64,000 nucleotides of DNA from Edaphochlamys debaryana (lineage: Eukaryota; Chlorophyta; Chlorophyceae; Chlamydomonadales). Below are positions 32,801 to 43,408 of this stretch, piece after piece. A program made the translations under genes and the position numbers. Below the pieces are notes generated by a model that worked only from the letters and a program-made list of their open reading frames with translations, searched no databases and had not been told where the DNA came from. The stretch is from NCBI GenBank assembly GCA_016858145.1, contig JAEHOE010000002.1, forward strand, positions 1,922,001 through 1,986,000. Reading direction: 5' to 3'. Position 1 is the stretch's first letter, and each line of letters starts with the position of its first letter.

Positions 32801-33688
32801 CTGGGCTGGGGAGAAGGGGGTGGTTAGCGCTCAGCAGGAGCTTTGCCTGGTTGCTGAGGGCGCAGCAATCCCGCTCAGTTTATGCACGCCCCTGCCTCCC
32901 TCACTCCCCCCGGTCCTCCCCGGTCCTTCCTCGTTGACCCTACCCCCCCTCCTCCTCCCTCCCTTTCCCCCTGCCCCAGGTCCGCACTCTCATCCAGCGG
33001 GAGATGGAGGGCGCCCTGGGCTCCTTCGACGCGCTGCTCACCCCCACCGCCCCCTCGCCCGCCTACCGCCTGGGCGAGAAGTCCGCCGACCCCCTGGCCA
33101 TGTACAAGGGCGACCTCATGACCGTCAACGTCAACCTGGCGGGTGAGGGCGGGGGACGGAGGGGGGTGCGGAGGCGGGTTCGTGTGTGTATGGGCGTGTG
33201 CGTGTGGGGGCTGACCATGTTGTACACGGGCTGGCGGTTGCGGGCGCTGGGTACGCAGTAGGCAACATGTGTCGGGTTGTGTGTAGCGGCTATGCAGGAG
33301 TCCCGCGTCCCCACGCGCCCTTCCAAGAGCATCCACCCTTGTCGGCTCTCCCGCTCCCGCTTCCCCATCCCCTCCAGGCCTGCCCGCCGTGGTCCTGCCC
33401 GCCGACTTCACGGCCCCTGCATGCAGCTTGTCCCCACCTGTCCTTCTGCGCCACTTTCGCTCCCTTGCTCACACCTTCCACCCCCACCCACCCACCCCAG
33501 GCCTGCCCGCCGTGGTCCTGCCCGCCGGCTTCATGGCGGCGCCCGAGGGCGGCCCGGGGGCGCCCCAGCTGCCCATCGGCATCCAGCTGGTGGGGCGGCC
33601 CTTCGCGGAGGGGCCCCTGCTGGCGCTGGCACACGCCTTCGAGCAGACGCACGCCCTGCCCGACCTGTCCCCAGTGGCCAGGGGCTGA
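29894..33688 (+). CDS. GATA: Glutamyl-tRNA(Gln) amidotransferase subunit A, organellar
   Basis: Amidase subunit of GatCAB, which converts misacylated Glu-tRNA(Gln) to Gln-tRNA(Gln) in plastids and mitochondria. Nine exons join in phase: 29894-30142, 30229-30309, 30479-30658, 30909-31017, 31506-31673, 32148-32362, 32534-32785, 32980-33142 and 33501-33688, giving 534 residues. Residues 1-34 are an Arg/Ser/Ala-rich organelle-targeting leader. The amidase Ser-cisSer-Lys triad is complete: K110 in [12 protein letters not shown]185 in [11 protein letters not shown] and S209 in [12 protein letters not shown]. Spacing between the three equals that of bacterial Gat[21 protein letters not shown] and [19 protein letters not shown] are further family blocks. 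A GatA-type, rather than fatty-acid amide, identity follows from these. Introns 4, 5 and 8 contain decayed copies of exon-edge or intronic DNA; the copy in intron 8 is in frame. Confidence 0.97.
31121..31420 (+). repeat. Degenerate internal duplication in GatA intron 4
   Basis: Blocks recur in order: 'agccctgg-(c/a)ccctacgtg' at about 31121 and 31242, 'gtgcctagct' at about 31177 and 31312, and 'gttcaagccccg(a)cgggt' at about 31193 and 31388. The pattern indicates an old tandem duplication of roughly 120-195 bp with indels. Confidence 0.55.
31793..31823 (+). repeat. Intronic copy of GatA exon 5 end plus donor
   Basis: Matches 31648-31678 (last 26 bp of exon 5 plus donor) at 29 of 31 positions, 145 bp downstream in intron 5. 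Both mismatches are third-codon-position transitions (ctC/ctT, atT/atC), so the copy still encodes the same residues (LLLNAIAG). Using it would shift frame. Confidence 0.85.
33375..33414 (+). repeat. Intronic copy of GatA exon 9 start plus acceptor, in frame
   Basis: Matches 33498-33537 (CAG acceptor and first 37 bp of exon 9) at 38 of 40 positions, 123 bp upstream in intron 8. The 123 bp between acceptors are 41 open codons in the right phase, so use of this acceptor would insert 41 residues (starting [12 protein letters not shown]) before the normal [12 protein letters not shown]. Confidence 0.9.
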
Positions 33689-33975
33689 GGTGCCCCAGCA
33701 TCCCTCCTAAACGTCTGTGCCCGACCTGGCGCTGGGAAGCGGGCCCCATTAACGTCCGCGCCTGATCCTGGCCCCAGTGGCGAGGGGCTGAGGGCGCACG
33801 AGGGGACAGCCACCAGCAGACGCCTCGGCTTGATCTTGTGCCCGTGGAGAGGGCGTTGAAGCGCACACGGGGGCATCCCCCAGCAACGTCCGTGCCTAAG
33901 TTTGCGCCGGTGGCGAGGGGTTGAGGCGCACGTGGAGGCATCCTACCAACGACGGCCCTGCCCTATCTGGCACCT
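33672..33975 (+). repeat. Degenerate 65-bp tandem repeat starting at the GatA stop codon
   Basis: About four and a half units begin at 33672, 33775, 33841 and 33907, with a shortened one at about 33732. Each full unit opens with a version of 'gtggcgaggggctgag', the sequence that carries the GatA stop codon in unit 1, and ends with a version of 'aacgtccgtgcctgatctgg'. Confidence 0.8.
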
Positions 33976-35445
33976 GGAGAGCCCCAGTCCGTACCGGGGT
34001 AGCCCGCGACCCGGCACCTGGGGAGAGGGTGGCGCGAGGCACGTGGCGCGGGTGAAGGGCGGCGGCAAGGCTGCACGCAAAGGGTTCCGCATTGACCTCG
34101 TCGGGCCGACCTGTCGCTTGGCTGCGTTGGGAAGGGAGCCAGGTGTGGAGGGGCAGAGGTAGGCGCGGAGCATAGGGGGGTGGGGAGTCGGAGTGGGCGG
34201 GGCATGTGAAGGTGCAGTTAAGGCAGTGCGCAACCGGGTGAAGGAGCGGTGTCCGGAGCGTGGGTAGGTGGGGAAATGATTGTGGAGTGCCACGTGCCAA
34301 GGTGCACGTGGCAAGCTGCAGCCGGCAGAGTAGCCTTCTGCTTGTGGAGGCGTTGGTGTCTTGAAGGCTGCTCAGGTGCCGTGGCTGAGGAACGAGCGCG
34401 GGGGATGAGTGGAGAGCACCGAGGGATCCGTTGGCTGATCGTGGGGTGAGGACGGCGCTCGGCGTTTTGCGCTGTAACAAGCGTGCATTGGCTGACGCAC
34501 ACCCGCTCTCGCCTTGCATCGGACGATGCCATCATCATGCCATGCCATGGCTCAGGAAGCTACACAAGCTCTCAACGCCTGTATCCTCCCTTGATGACTT
34601 CCAGGCCCCAGCGTTCTCCCAGCGTTCTGTCATGGCCTTCTCACACGAGCCGGGATCCCGATACACCAGCACTTAGAGCAACCTGGACCCCAAGGCCCCA
34701 CTGTAGTGCCTATCCCCTAGAGCGCCAGCCAGCCCAGCCTTTGAGCCGCTTTCCCAGCCCTCGCTGACTGAACAAAGCTGCAGCATCCACCCTCGGCCCG
34801 GGACACTCTGACTGACCCCGTAGGCTGCTCCCCACACACCATCCCCCGCCGGGTCTCGCGTCCTGCTATTCTGGGTTCGCTTTACTCGCTACCAACATAG
34901 GGTCAGCACACCATCCCCCGTTCCGACGCTCGACTCGGTCCTCCAGCTTCGCTCAGTGCTGCCCCATGGGCTCTTTCCAAGTGGCCTGCCCGCGAGTCCC
35001 CCGCCAGAGCTCGACCGTGCCAGGCCGCCTGCACACCGCACCTCGACTGCACTCCAGTCCAGGCCAAGACCAGAGCCCTCCACGCAGTTCCTGAAGCCCA
35101 CGGGTCCGCTGTAAAGAGTCCCGCCGCTCGCGCACCGCAGTACGGCACAATGTTACGGTCATACCTGCACATCCTCGTGTGGCCTGACGGCCACATGTAC
35201 ACGTCTGAGTGTGGCCTGGCTGCACGTCCCCGCCTGTCCTCGTCACCGAAACCGCTCGGCTGCGCTCTGGGGCGCCTGGTACTCAACCCTCGCGCTACAG
35301 CGCCACGCCCGCATCTCTACCTGCTGTTGGAAGGCCCCGCTGCGGCCACCAGGCCCTGCCCTTCCTACCCCACCCTACCCCTACCCGCTAACCCACGCCG
35401 CTCCCCTCTCAACCCTCGGGCTCAGCCCCAAAGCGCCCCGGCCCC
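33976..35445. other. Convergent intergenic region, no gene; TGTAA at 34473-34477
   Basis: Between GatA (+) and the CMC1-like gene (-). No supported coding region. TGTAA at 34473-34477 may end GatA transcripts about 785 bp after the stop. The stretch around 34480-34900 is less GC-rich than the rest. Confidence 0.45.
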
Positions 35446-36159
35446 CTACGCCTGCGCCTGCGCCGCTTGGCCCTGGGCCTGCCCCTGCCGGTCGCCCGCC
35501 TCCGCCACCCCCGCCAGCAGCTGCCCCCAGTCGGGCTTGGTGGGCCGACCCAGATCGATCCAGCGCTGAGCCACGAGGTGCAGGTTGGCCTCGTTCATAC
35601 TGGGGCAGGAAGGGATGGGGAAGGGGGGACGGAAAGCAGAGCAAGGGGGTGACAGCAGCGGGGTCAGGCCAGCGTGTGAAGGAGCGAGGTCTGTCAAGGG
35701 CCCACAGTGAGCCGTGCGGGTTTCGGCCCGTGCGGTTAGGCCTGGGCGCAGAAGCGCCGGAGCAACACTCCCTTGACTTACTATCTGTGCACGCACTCTT
35801 GAGAGGCGTCATACTTGGGCTTGCAGAAAATCTGGGTTATGCTACGCCCCTTACAGCACAGGTTAAACGCCTCAATGTGCTCCTGGCATTTCTGTAGGGG
35901 AAGGCAGGAGGAAGCGCTCAGCATACCCTTGCCGTGGTGTCCTGAGTGTAGGGTGAGGCCACGCACACCACCCCGCCCCGCTCCACCCCGCACGCCTGAG
36001 ACGGCTGCCCCTGCTCCCCTCCCCATCCAGTGCGCCTGCCTGCTCCGCAATCTTGGCAAGCCGCAGCGTGATTTTGCTCCTGGCGTGCGGGCTGATTTGG
36101 TGCTCGCCATCCAGTCCCCATCCCTGTGCCGCGTGAACCGCGCCATCTAGTACCGTCAT
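35446..36159 (-). CDS. CMC1: CMC1-like twin CX9C protein of the mitochondrial intermembrane space
   Basis: CMC1-family proteins help assemble cytochrome c oxidase and handle copper, and are imported by the Mia40 disulfide relay. Three exons join in phase: 36159-36040, 35891-35782 and 35599-35446, giving 127 residues. Twin CX9C motifs are exact: C42-X9-C52 (CQEHIEAFNLC) followed by C53, and C63-X9-C73 (CKPKYDASQEC). The N-terminal block HARSKITLRLAKIAEQ and post-motif RYMNEANLHL fit the CMC1 layout. The C terminus is a Gln/Ala-rich tail ending AQGQAAQAQA. Intron 1 (36039-35892) begins GC, not GT, after CAG; it is the only junction that keeps frame into AAATGC. Intron 2 has a strong GTAAGT donor. 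Divergent from the TFIIIC gene. CMC1 rather than CMC2 or COX19 is inferred from the CC and flanks. Confidence 0.85.
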
Positions 36160-36429
36160 GGCTAGAGGTCTTCAGATGAGCTAAAGCCGGTGCAAGCTAA
36201 CAGGGGAAGCGCAGTGGGAGTGTTGCGTCGGAGCCGATTGGTCAGACGCGACGCCAGACGTAAAAGGTTACCTGTGCTGGTATGAGCTCTCGGAATGCAG
36301 AGAATGTGCTGGGTATTGCAGCATTTGCAGGCGAGGACACTTGCGGGATGGCGCATGCAGCAGCCTGCCTGTTTTCTCTCTCCTCGGCGCCTGCGGCCCT
36401 TTACTTTCTAGCTTGAGTACTCGTCACAA
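36160..36429. promoter_or_regulatory. Short divergent promoter, CMC1-like / TFIIIC protein
   Basis: 270 bp between two start codons on opposite strands. It is less GC-rich than the flanking exons. No TATA box seen. Confidence 0.5.
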
Positions 36430-36966
36430 ATGGCTTGTGTCGAGGGCCCCGAGGTCGTTCTCTCAGAAGGCAAGCAGCGCTGCCAGGCTTGTGCAGTTGG
36501 TGCACCCCCTGACCTCGTCTTCTGCTGCAGGGAGCGACCACGTGCAGTACCTGATACTGGACATGCCTCGTGACGTAGCTGGCTGGCTCTCTCCGGGGGA
36601 GAAGCTCGTCATCGAGGTGCGCGCGCTTCTTCACGCTACGCGAGCCGTGGCCCACACCTGCTCCGGCCTGCGTTACATGATGTATATTGACGCCTTGGAT
36701 ACGTTACGTAGGCGCTGGACAGCGAGCAGCCAGTCATAAAGCTCGAGAACGGCATCGTCTTACAGGGCTCCTACGAGGACCACCTCGGGGACATCCTGCT
36801 GTTCGACAAGGAGCAGGCAGAGAGCCCAGACGCCTCGGCACCCCGCGGAGTCCAGCAAGGTGCCTCCGGCAATCAGCCTGCGCCTTGCACGGTGCGGCTG
36901 AAGGGCCAGACTGACAAGGTGCTGACCTTCAAGCGCCTGGAGCTTGGGCAAAGGGTACACGAGTAG
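36430..36966 (+). CDS. TFIIIC triple-barrel domain protein (GTF3C6/tau55-like)
   Basis: TFIIIC recruits RNA polymerase III machinery to tRNA-gene promoters; this small subunit would act in the nucleus. Three exons: 36430-36469, 36531-36616 and 36712-36966, giving 126 residues. The domain is recognisable from ALDSEQPVIKLENGIVLQGS followed by YEDHLGDILLFDKE and, after a loop, TDKVLTFKRLEL; human GTF3C6 has the same order (aspartate, PxLxxDG, G-x-YED-x-LG, hydrophobic-F). Exon 1 (MACVEGPEVVLSEG) ends in a GC donor (GAAG|GCAAGC) and intron 1 is only 61 bp; no ATG exists in the domain's own frame before MPRDVAG, so this splice best supplies a start. Assignment rests on motif order, not on a search. 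Confidence 0.8.
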
Positions 36967-39442
36967 GCAGGATGTGTCGGACGTGACGCGGCGGAAAGTT
37001 CCGGGTACGTGAGGCAGGGCAGGCCAAGGGCTTCGGTCGCAAGGAAGGGGGGGACAGAGGGTGGCGGCAGAACTCCTTCTGCAGCAGTAAGCGTGCAAAG
37101 CACATAACCAAGCCGACAGATGCTGGTGCTGCAAATGATAATGCGCAGTGTCGTGTGGGTAGTTGCGCGTGCCCCTTGGACTGGGGCACGTGCCGTGGGT
37201 AAGGATCCCGAGGGCGAGGGACTGAAGGGCGCGTGTGCTGCCCTGCGTTTGGCGAGCCCTGAAGAACCGATGCAAGACTTGGGCTGGAAGTTTTCGTAGG
37301 GGTGCAGTCAATTTTGTTGGTGATGAAGGGGCCAGTGCGTGCGTGAGAGGTTAGGACAGATCTCTTGCCTGGCGTAGGGCTACGTTTCCATGCTGCTGCT
37401 ACTGCTACCGTACTAGCTACCGTGATGTAGGTTTCGACGTTGCTCGTTGCGTTTGGCTCACGCTTGTTGTATATCGCTCGGTTTTGGAGCTGGGGGTCAT
37501 GCACTCGTTGCGGGGCTGGGATGATCCATCCGTCGGTATGGGCATCCCGGTGACTTAACCCGCCTTTGGTGTGCCGCGGGGCACAGTTTGGGCTGATTCC
37601 CCCGCGCAAGGTGCTTGTGTGCTACTATGTTCTAGGTCGGTTTGGCCAATACTGGGGAGGGCTTGGTCCTTGTCCTTGCCGCGTAAAGGCAGCCGCGCGT
37701 GTCTGTTCAGGGCGCGTAATGGTGCTCCTGAAGGGCGTGTGCAGCACTCCTGGTTTAAGGGGGTTCAACCCTGCAACAGGGGTAGCTGTTGCGTGTGTTC
37801 GTGAAGATCAGAAATGCTGCTTACAGGCTTTCTGTAACACTGCGCACCTCCTCCAACGCCAAGTGGCTGTGCCTTAAAGGAACGGCTACAAGGGCCTTCA
37901 GTGAAACACGCGCGCTGATGGGCTGGGGCACATGGGGCCAATGTCAGGCCAAGCCCTCGAATTCGCCAGCGGTACTCGAGCAGCCTGCAGCCGCGCAGCA
38001 CAGAGCCTGACAGGCGAGCGGGTAGTCTCCAGTGGCGTCTGGGAGTGGTGGGGGGCGTGGGCCCCGGGGAACCCGAGGAGCAGGTCGGCTGCAAGTTCGC
38101 TTCGCCTAGCATGCACTGTCCTCACTACATGGCCTTCGCGCGGGGCCATCATACTGTTGGCTACGCAGGGACCAGGGAGGCCGGCTGGCCGGGCTGTGGG
38201 CAAGGTTCCCGCAAGCTATGCCCTCAGCACGGCTGTGGCAGACTGGTTGCGGAGATGTGGACCCATGTGGACAGGGGAGGGCAGAAATGCATCTTACAGG
38301 CCTGCACTTGTCCACCTCACGCATCGGCACCTCCCTTACACACGCCGCGGTCAGGCCCCCCGGCTGACGCTCCGCGCCGGGGGCTCAGCCCGAAGACGCT
38401 CCTCTTGCAACGCGACACCGGGGCCAAAGACCACACCTGCAAACTAGGTCCACGATTAAACCCGGCCTGCTAACCCATGCAGCCATTCCTAGCAACCCTA
38501 GTAACCAGGCCTTGTGAAGTATTGGTCACCTGCTGCCCAGTGCTGCCCCTGCACGGCTGCCCCGCTCGCAGTATCGCCGCCCCAGCATGACCCTTAGCCA
38601 CGACCAGACCAGCAATCCAAGCCCAGCGGGGTCAGGCGCTCCGAGCTGCCTCAGCGCATCCGCATTCGCCCGAGCAGGCTCCGCAAGCACAAGTTCCCCA
38701 CCGGGCCGCAGCCGGCATCCTCGAGTTCAATCAGGCCCTCCGAGCTCCGAACCGAGCTGTGCACGCGCTCTCCCGAGCCCCCAAACACTCGACTGCACTT
38801 GCTATGCTTGCAGCGCCGATCGGCTGCCGCTTCCGCCAGACTCGACCACCCCCCGGGATCTGTCCTCCGTACGACCGCCTGGGTCGCCCACCCGGCCACG
38901 CGACTGTCCGACTGCAACCAAATCCCGAAGCAGCTCAACCGCCGAACCAGGGATCACAGGGCGACTGCCTCGCTCCCGGCCGCTCCGCTCCTCCTCCACG
39001 CCGCCCAGCCCAAAGCAGCTTCGCCTAGGTTCCGCGTTCCAGCCTCAGGCAAGCTCCAGAGCTGCTGGGCCGCCCATGCGTCGACGCAGGACGCCCCTGG
39101 CGCTTCCGCCGAGCCGCCGCCGCACTCCGCGCCACTGGGCTCCACGCCCCGCCGCTCGCCGCCGCTCCGGCTATCCTCCGGTCCTGGCGCGTCCCACCAC
39201 CGCTCCGCTCCCCCAGCTCCTCGCCCTCCCTCCCTTCAGGAGGCTCCTTCAAGAGCGTGTGTCCAAGCCCGGGCCACGCCAGCCCGTCCTCTTCACCCTC
39301 CTCGCCGCCCTGCTGGGCTCCGCCCACCTGCCGCCCCCTCAATCCCACCCCAGTCCATGCGCCTCTCTTCCGGCGCCGCCTGCCGGTCCGCAAACCGGGC
39401 CGCTCCAGCACTCCTCACAGAGTGTCCGCGCGAGCCGCTTGC
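36967..39442. other. Gene-free convergent stretch
   Basis: About 2.5 kb between the 3' ends of the TFIIIC gene and the CSP41a-like gene. No domain or splice-supported frame. TGTAA at 37833-37837 is a possible polyadenylation signal for the + strand gene. From about 38550 to 39440 the DNA is Pro/Ser-coding on the + strand in several frames, which looks like composition rather than coding. Confidence 0.45.
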
Positions 39443-42400
39443 TTACAGGGCCGAGCGCCAGTCCTTGGGGGTGGCGGAGCGGCCGGTGCTGGCACCGGCG
39501 GAGCTGCGCCCCGAGCCCACCGACACAGCCTGGCTGCTGGAGCTGCTGCTACCGTCCATGGAGTCGCGCCAGTTGGAAGGAACCACGGTGCGCTTGATCT
39601 TGAGGTCACGGCGGGGGGAGTGGGAGGAGCGGAGGCGGTCCGAGGCCTCGGGCGACACGGCGCGCGCGGCGGAGAACGAGGCCGAGGAGGATGGCTTGGA
39701 GAAGGCGGCCGCGGAGGAGGAGGAGGAGGAGGACTTGACCGACTTGCCCAGGGCGGCCAGGATCTTGTCGTCGACGGAGAAGTCCACGTCCTTGGAGGGG
39801 CGGCCCTGGGGTGAGGTGGGGGGAGGGAGGGAACATGAAGGGAGGTCACACAGCTGGATCTCCCACCGCGTAGCCACGACAGCCCCTGAGAGGCCCGACG
39901 ATCCTCCCCTTCCCTCTCCTGCCGTTCTTCTGCTCCCGTTCCCCCCTCCCTTCCCCTCTCCTCCCCCCTTCCCCCTCACCAGCGCCTTGTACTCGTTCAC
40001 CAGCCCCTGCACGTCCTTCTGGAAGTCGTGCTTGGGCTTCCAGCCCAGCTCGCGCTTGGCCTTGTCGGCCGAGGCGAAGAAGTGCACGGTCCTGGGGAGG
40101 AAGGGGGGGAGGAGGGGTGGGGCGGGTTGCGAGGTCAGGTGAGTGAGGGCAGCGAGGAGAGGCGTACGGGACAGGGACTCAGCTCATCCAACGCACTACA
40201 CCCGTGCTGGGCGGTCTGAGTTCAGGACGATGCGAGACACCAGGGAGCGCAACCACGCACCTGAAGGGGAAGCCCTCGGCCTTGCCGCTCTTGCCGGTGC
40301 CGACCTTCTCCGGGCTGTACAGCACAATGTCCGCCTCCTTGTTCAGGGCCTTGGCCACGGCCTTGCAGATGCCTGGGGAGAAGACAGGGTAGGGAAAGGG
40401 GGGTTGCAGGGTAAGGGTAAGGCAGTGGAGCAGAGTCGTGGCCTCGCAGGACAGGGAACGAGAGGGTAGGGTGTTAGGGGCGCCTCGAGTCATAAGTTGC
40501 GGGCGCGTGCAGGCTGAACGGCGAGGTGGTGCGTGGGATTGTGGGAGTGGGTACGGGCGGGCACAATAACGTGTGCCCAGTCGACACACGACCCTTGCGC
40601 AGTCCCACCAGCTTCCGCCTCGCCAAGCCCGCTCCCCACTCGCCCACGCAACCACCCCAACCGTACCCAACCGCCAACCGCCAACCCACCCGTGAAGGTG
40701 ATGCAGCGGTCCGAGCAGACGTTGTACATCTGGCCGATGGCCTTGCGGTTGCCCGGCACCAGGGCCAGCATGGCGGCCACGTCCTCCACGTGGGTCAGGC
40801 TGGTCAGCTGGATGCCGGGGGCGGGGATGGGCACGGGGCGGTCCCTGCGGGGTGCGGGTGTGGTGGCGGGTGTGGTGGGTGGGTGGCTGTGGGGAGAGTG
40901 ATGCGTGTGGGTGTGAGTAGCCGAGGGGCTAGCTGCGAGACTGGTCGCCGCTGGAAGGGCTTCAGGCGGCCGAGCACGTGCAGCGGCGCACCCCGGCGTA
41001 GCTCACGCCTGGTCGCCTCCGCCTCCAGCGCTGCTGCTGCCACTGCCTCCGCGGCTCCATGGCCCCCTGCGCCGTGGCACGGCCCGCGCTGGTGCCGCAG
41101 CAAGGCAGGCCGCGGCGCCGCTGGGCCCACGCCGTCCCCACCAAGCGCTCCGCTGCTGCGCTCCTCCGCCGCCGTGCCTCACTCAGCTGCGTCCCAGCGC
41201 CGCCCGTTCCCTGGCTGCTGGGCCTCCCTCCGCCCCCTGTTGCAACGCGTCTTCAGGCAGAGGTCTGCAGCTGCGCCCAGGCGCCAGAGGCTCCGCCAGA
41301 GGTTGCCTTGCTGTCGCCGTGCTGCTGCTCTGCGCTCTAAGCCGCGGTGGAGGCCAGGGCTTCCTCGCTCCTTCCCGCCCTGGTTCCTGCCGCTCCCGGG
41401 TTGCTGCTGTCCGCCGCTCTCTTCCGCTCACTCCGTCCACAGCGAAGCGCCGCCAGGACTACCGCCTCCGCTTGACGGTTGGAAGCCCCCTGGCCCCATT
41501 GCCCGCTGCAGACCCTTCCGAGCTCTTCTGCCCCTGCCCCCTGGTGACCCCTACCATGCCGCCCCTATCCCCGCGCCCTGCCCCTGTATGCCCTGCCGGC
41601 CCCCCTCCCTGCACCCCTACCCGACGGTGCGGTCCTCGTGGCAGTCGCGGCCTCCCCATCCTTTGCTGCCCCCATCAACCCATGCGCAAGCTGCTCCCTC
41701 CCCCCTGGCCCCCTGCCCTGCTGCCCCCCCCCCCAATCCCCCCCACCGGATGATGCGGTCCACGAACCACTGCTCGCAGTCCTTGGCGGTGTGGGGGCCG
41801 TAGATGTACAGCGGCTGGAACACCGTGTACGGCACACGGGACTTGGCCAGGTACTCCTCAACCTCCACGTGGCCTGCAAGGACGTACGGCCGTCGACGGG
41901 TTGGCCAGTCAGCACTCGAAAGCCCGACGGGCTCGCCATTTGGGGCGCCCCATGCACGGACGCTGAACACCTCAGCGGGCCTTGAGCCACTCCGTCATAG
42001 GCCTGCTGCATCCTGCTCCGTACCCCCCGCCTCCCCCCCCCGCCTCCCTCCCATCAAACCCCTTCCCAGCCTCCCCTTCCCTCCTCCCCGGCCCCACCGG
42101 CGGTACTCTTGCGCGCGTCGCCCTCCACGTGCATGGGCTCGATCGAGTCCGCCTTGTAGGCGCCCGCGGAGGACACAAAGATGTAGTGGTCCACCTTGTG
42201 CTGTGGAGGGATAGGGACAGGACAGTTATGTTACAATAACATGGGAGCCTTGGCCATCGTAAACAAACAGCATGATGGCCATGGCAGGGTGCATGAGGAG
42301 TTGGTCATGCGGCTTTTGCGCCGCAGACCCGCGTGTTGCAGCTCAGCACGGCTGTGCTGCAGTGAACCGCCCTGCCGCCAGAGGTAGCTAGCGGCTCGCG

Positions 42401-43408
42401 CTTGCCTTGAAGTGGTCGATCATGGGCTGGCACGAGGCCATGTCCTTGCCGTTGTTGTCGTACACAATGTCGAAGTTGCCGCGGGGGTAGGTCGAGGGCT
42501 TGGCGGGGTCGCCCCAGGCGATGGTGGCGCCGGAGCGGGCCAGCTCGTCGTACTTGTAGTACGGCGCCTTCTTAGTCAGCTTGGACTGCGGGTGCGCGTG
42601 GGGGGTAGGGAGGGGGAGGTGAGGGGGGCCATCAGTTCAGCGCGCAGGACATAAGGGGGCCAGCCCACAAACGGGAGGGGAGGGTGGAGAAGGCTTTCAA
42701 AGCAAGACCGCGGCAAGACAGCACATAGGAATGCAGAGAGGGGCGGGTCTTGGAGGGGAGATGCCCGCCCGACTCTTGGTTGTGGAAGGGGGTCTGCCGC
42801 GGGGATAACACGCACCGCAGTGGCGACGCCCCCACCCGGAAAGCGACGGCAGAGGACAGCCCGCTCCCCGTCCGGCGCCTGCGGCCTTGCGACCTTCACC
42901 ATCAGCCCTAGATCACATCCTGCTATCCAAGTCGGCAGCCCCACGGGCGAGCTGCCAATCGCCCGAGCCTCGCGCCGGTGCAGCGGTGCATGGGCGCGCA
43001 CCGCTCAGCGCGTGCCAGTCCGCCGGGCTGCTTAGCGTCTCACCTCGTCGCCATCGTTCATGATGGTCACCTTGTGACCCTTCTTCATCTGTCGCGGCAA
43101 GCGTTAAGCACGGCGAGAGCAGTGTCAGCGCGCTGAGTCGACGAGCGGGTAAACAAAGCTCGCGGATGCCCTATCCGGCATGATTTCGTCCAGAAAGCAC
43201 TGCCGCACGGCTTGGGGTTGCCGAACAGGCGACCCACCAGCTCCTTGGCCAGGTACAGGCCAATGAAGGCATGGCCACCGCCCTTCGTGTTCGCAATGAG
43301 CACGTTGCCGTTGACGACCTGGACGGTCAGGCGACGGCCAGCGGGCGCGGGAGCCTTGCGCCCAAGGCGCACGCCCGAGCGGGCGCTCGCGCGCAGCTGG
43401 GATTGCAT
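39443..43408 (-). CDS. CSP41A: CSP41a-like plastid RNA-binding protein with Ser-rich tail
   Basis: Atypical SDR/epimerase-fold protein that binds and can cleave plastid RNA and associates with plastid ribosomes and transcription machinery. Nine exons join in phase: 43408-43238, 43088-43044, 42585-42406, 42200-42098, 41873-41747, 40844-40690, 40372-40261, 40091-39980 and 39805-39443, giving 455 residues. An Arg/Ala-rich transit peptide precedes the Rossmann start VLIANTKGGGHAFIGLYLAK. Further family blocks: [54 protein letters not shown] and LTSLTHVEDVAAML. The Gly-Gly-His nucleotide loop and DCEQWF favour CSP41a over CSP41b. The usual end, DDKILAALG, is followed by about 100 extra residues rich in Ser, with SPRR and basic patches. 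Intron 3 (42405-42201) has a GC donor (AAG|GCAAGC). Intron 5 is about 900 bp. Confidence 0.92.

Noticed and set aside
38799..40142. A 447-codon + strand open frame
   Set aside because: Its right half is antisense to the CSP41a-like terminal exon and it shows no domain or splice support.
40526..41803. A 425-codon + strand open frame
   Set aside because: It lies mostly in the long intron 5 of the CSP41a-like gene on the other strand; Pro/Arg/Ala composition is typical of random GC-rich DNA.
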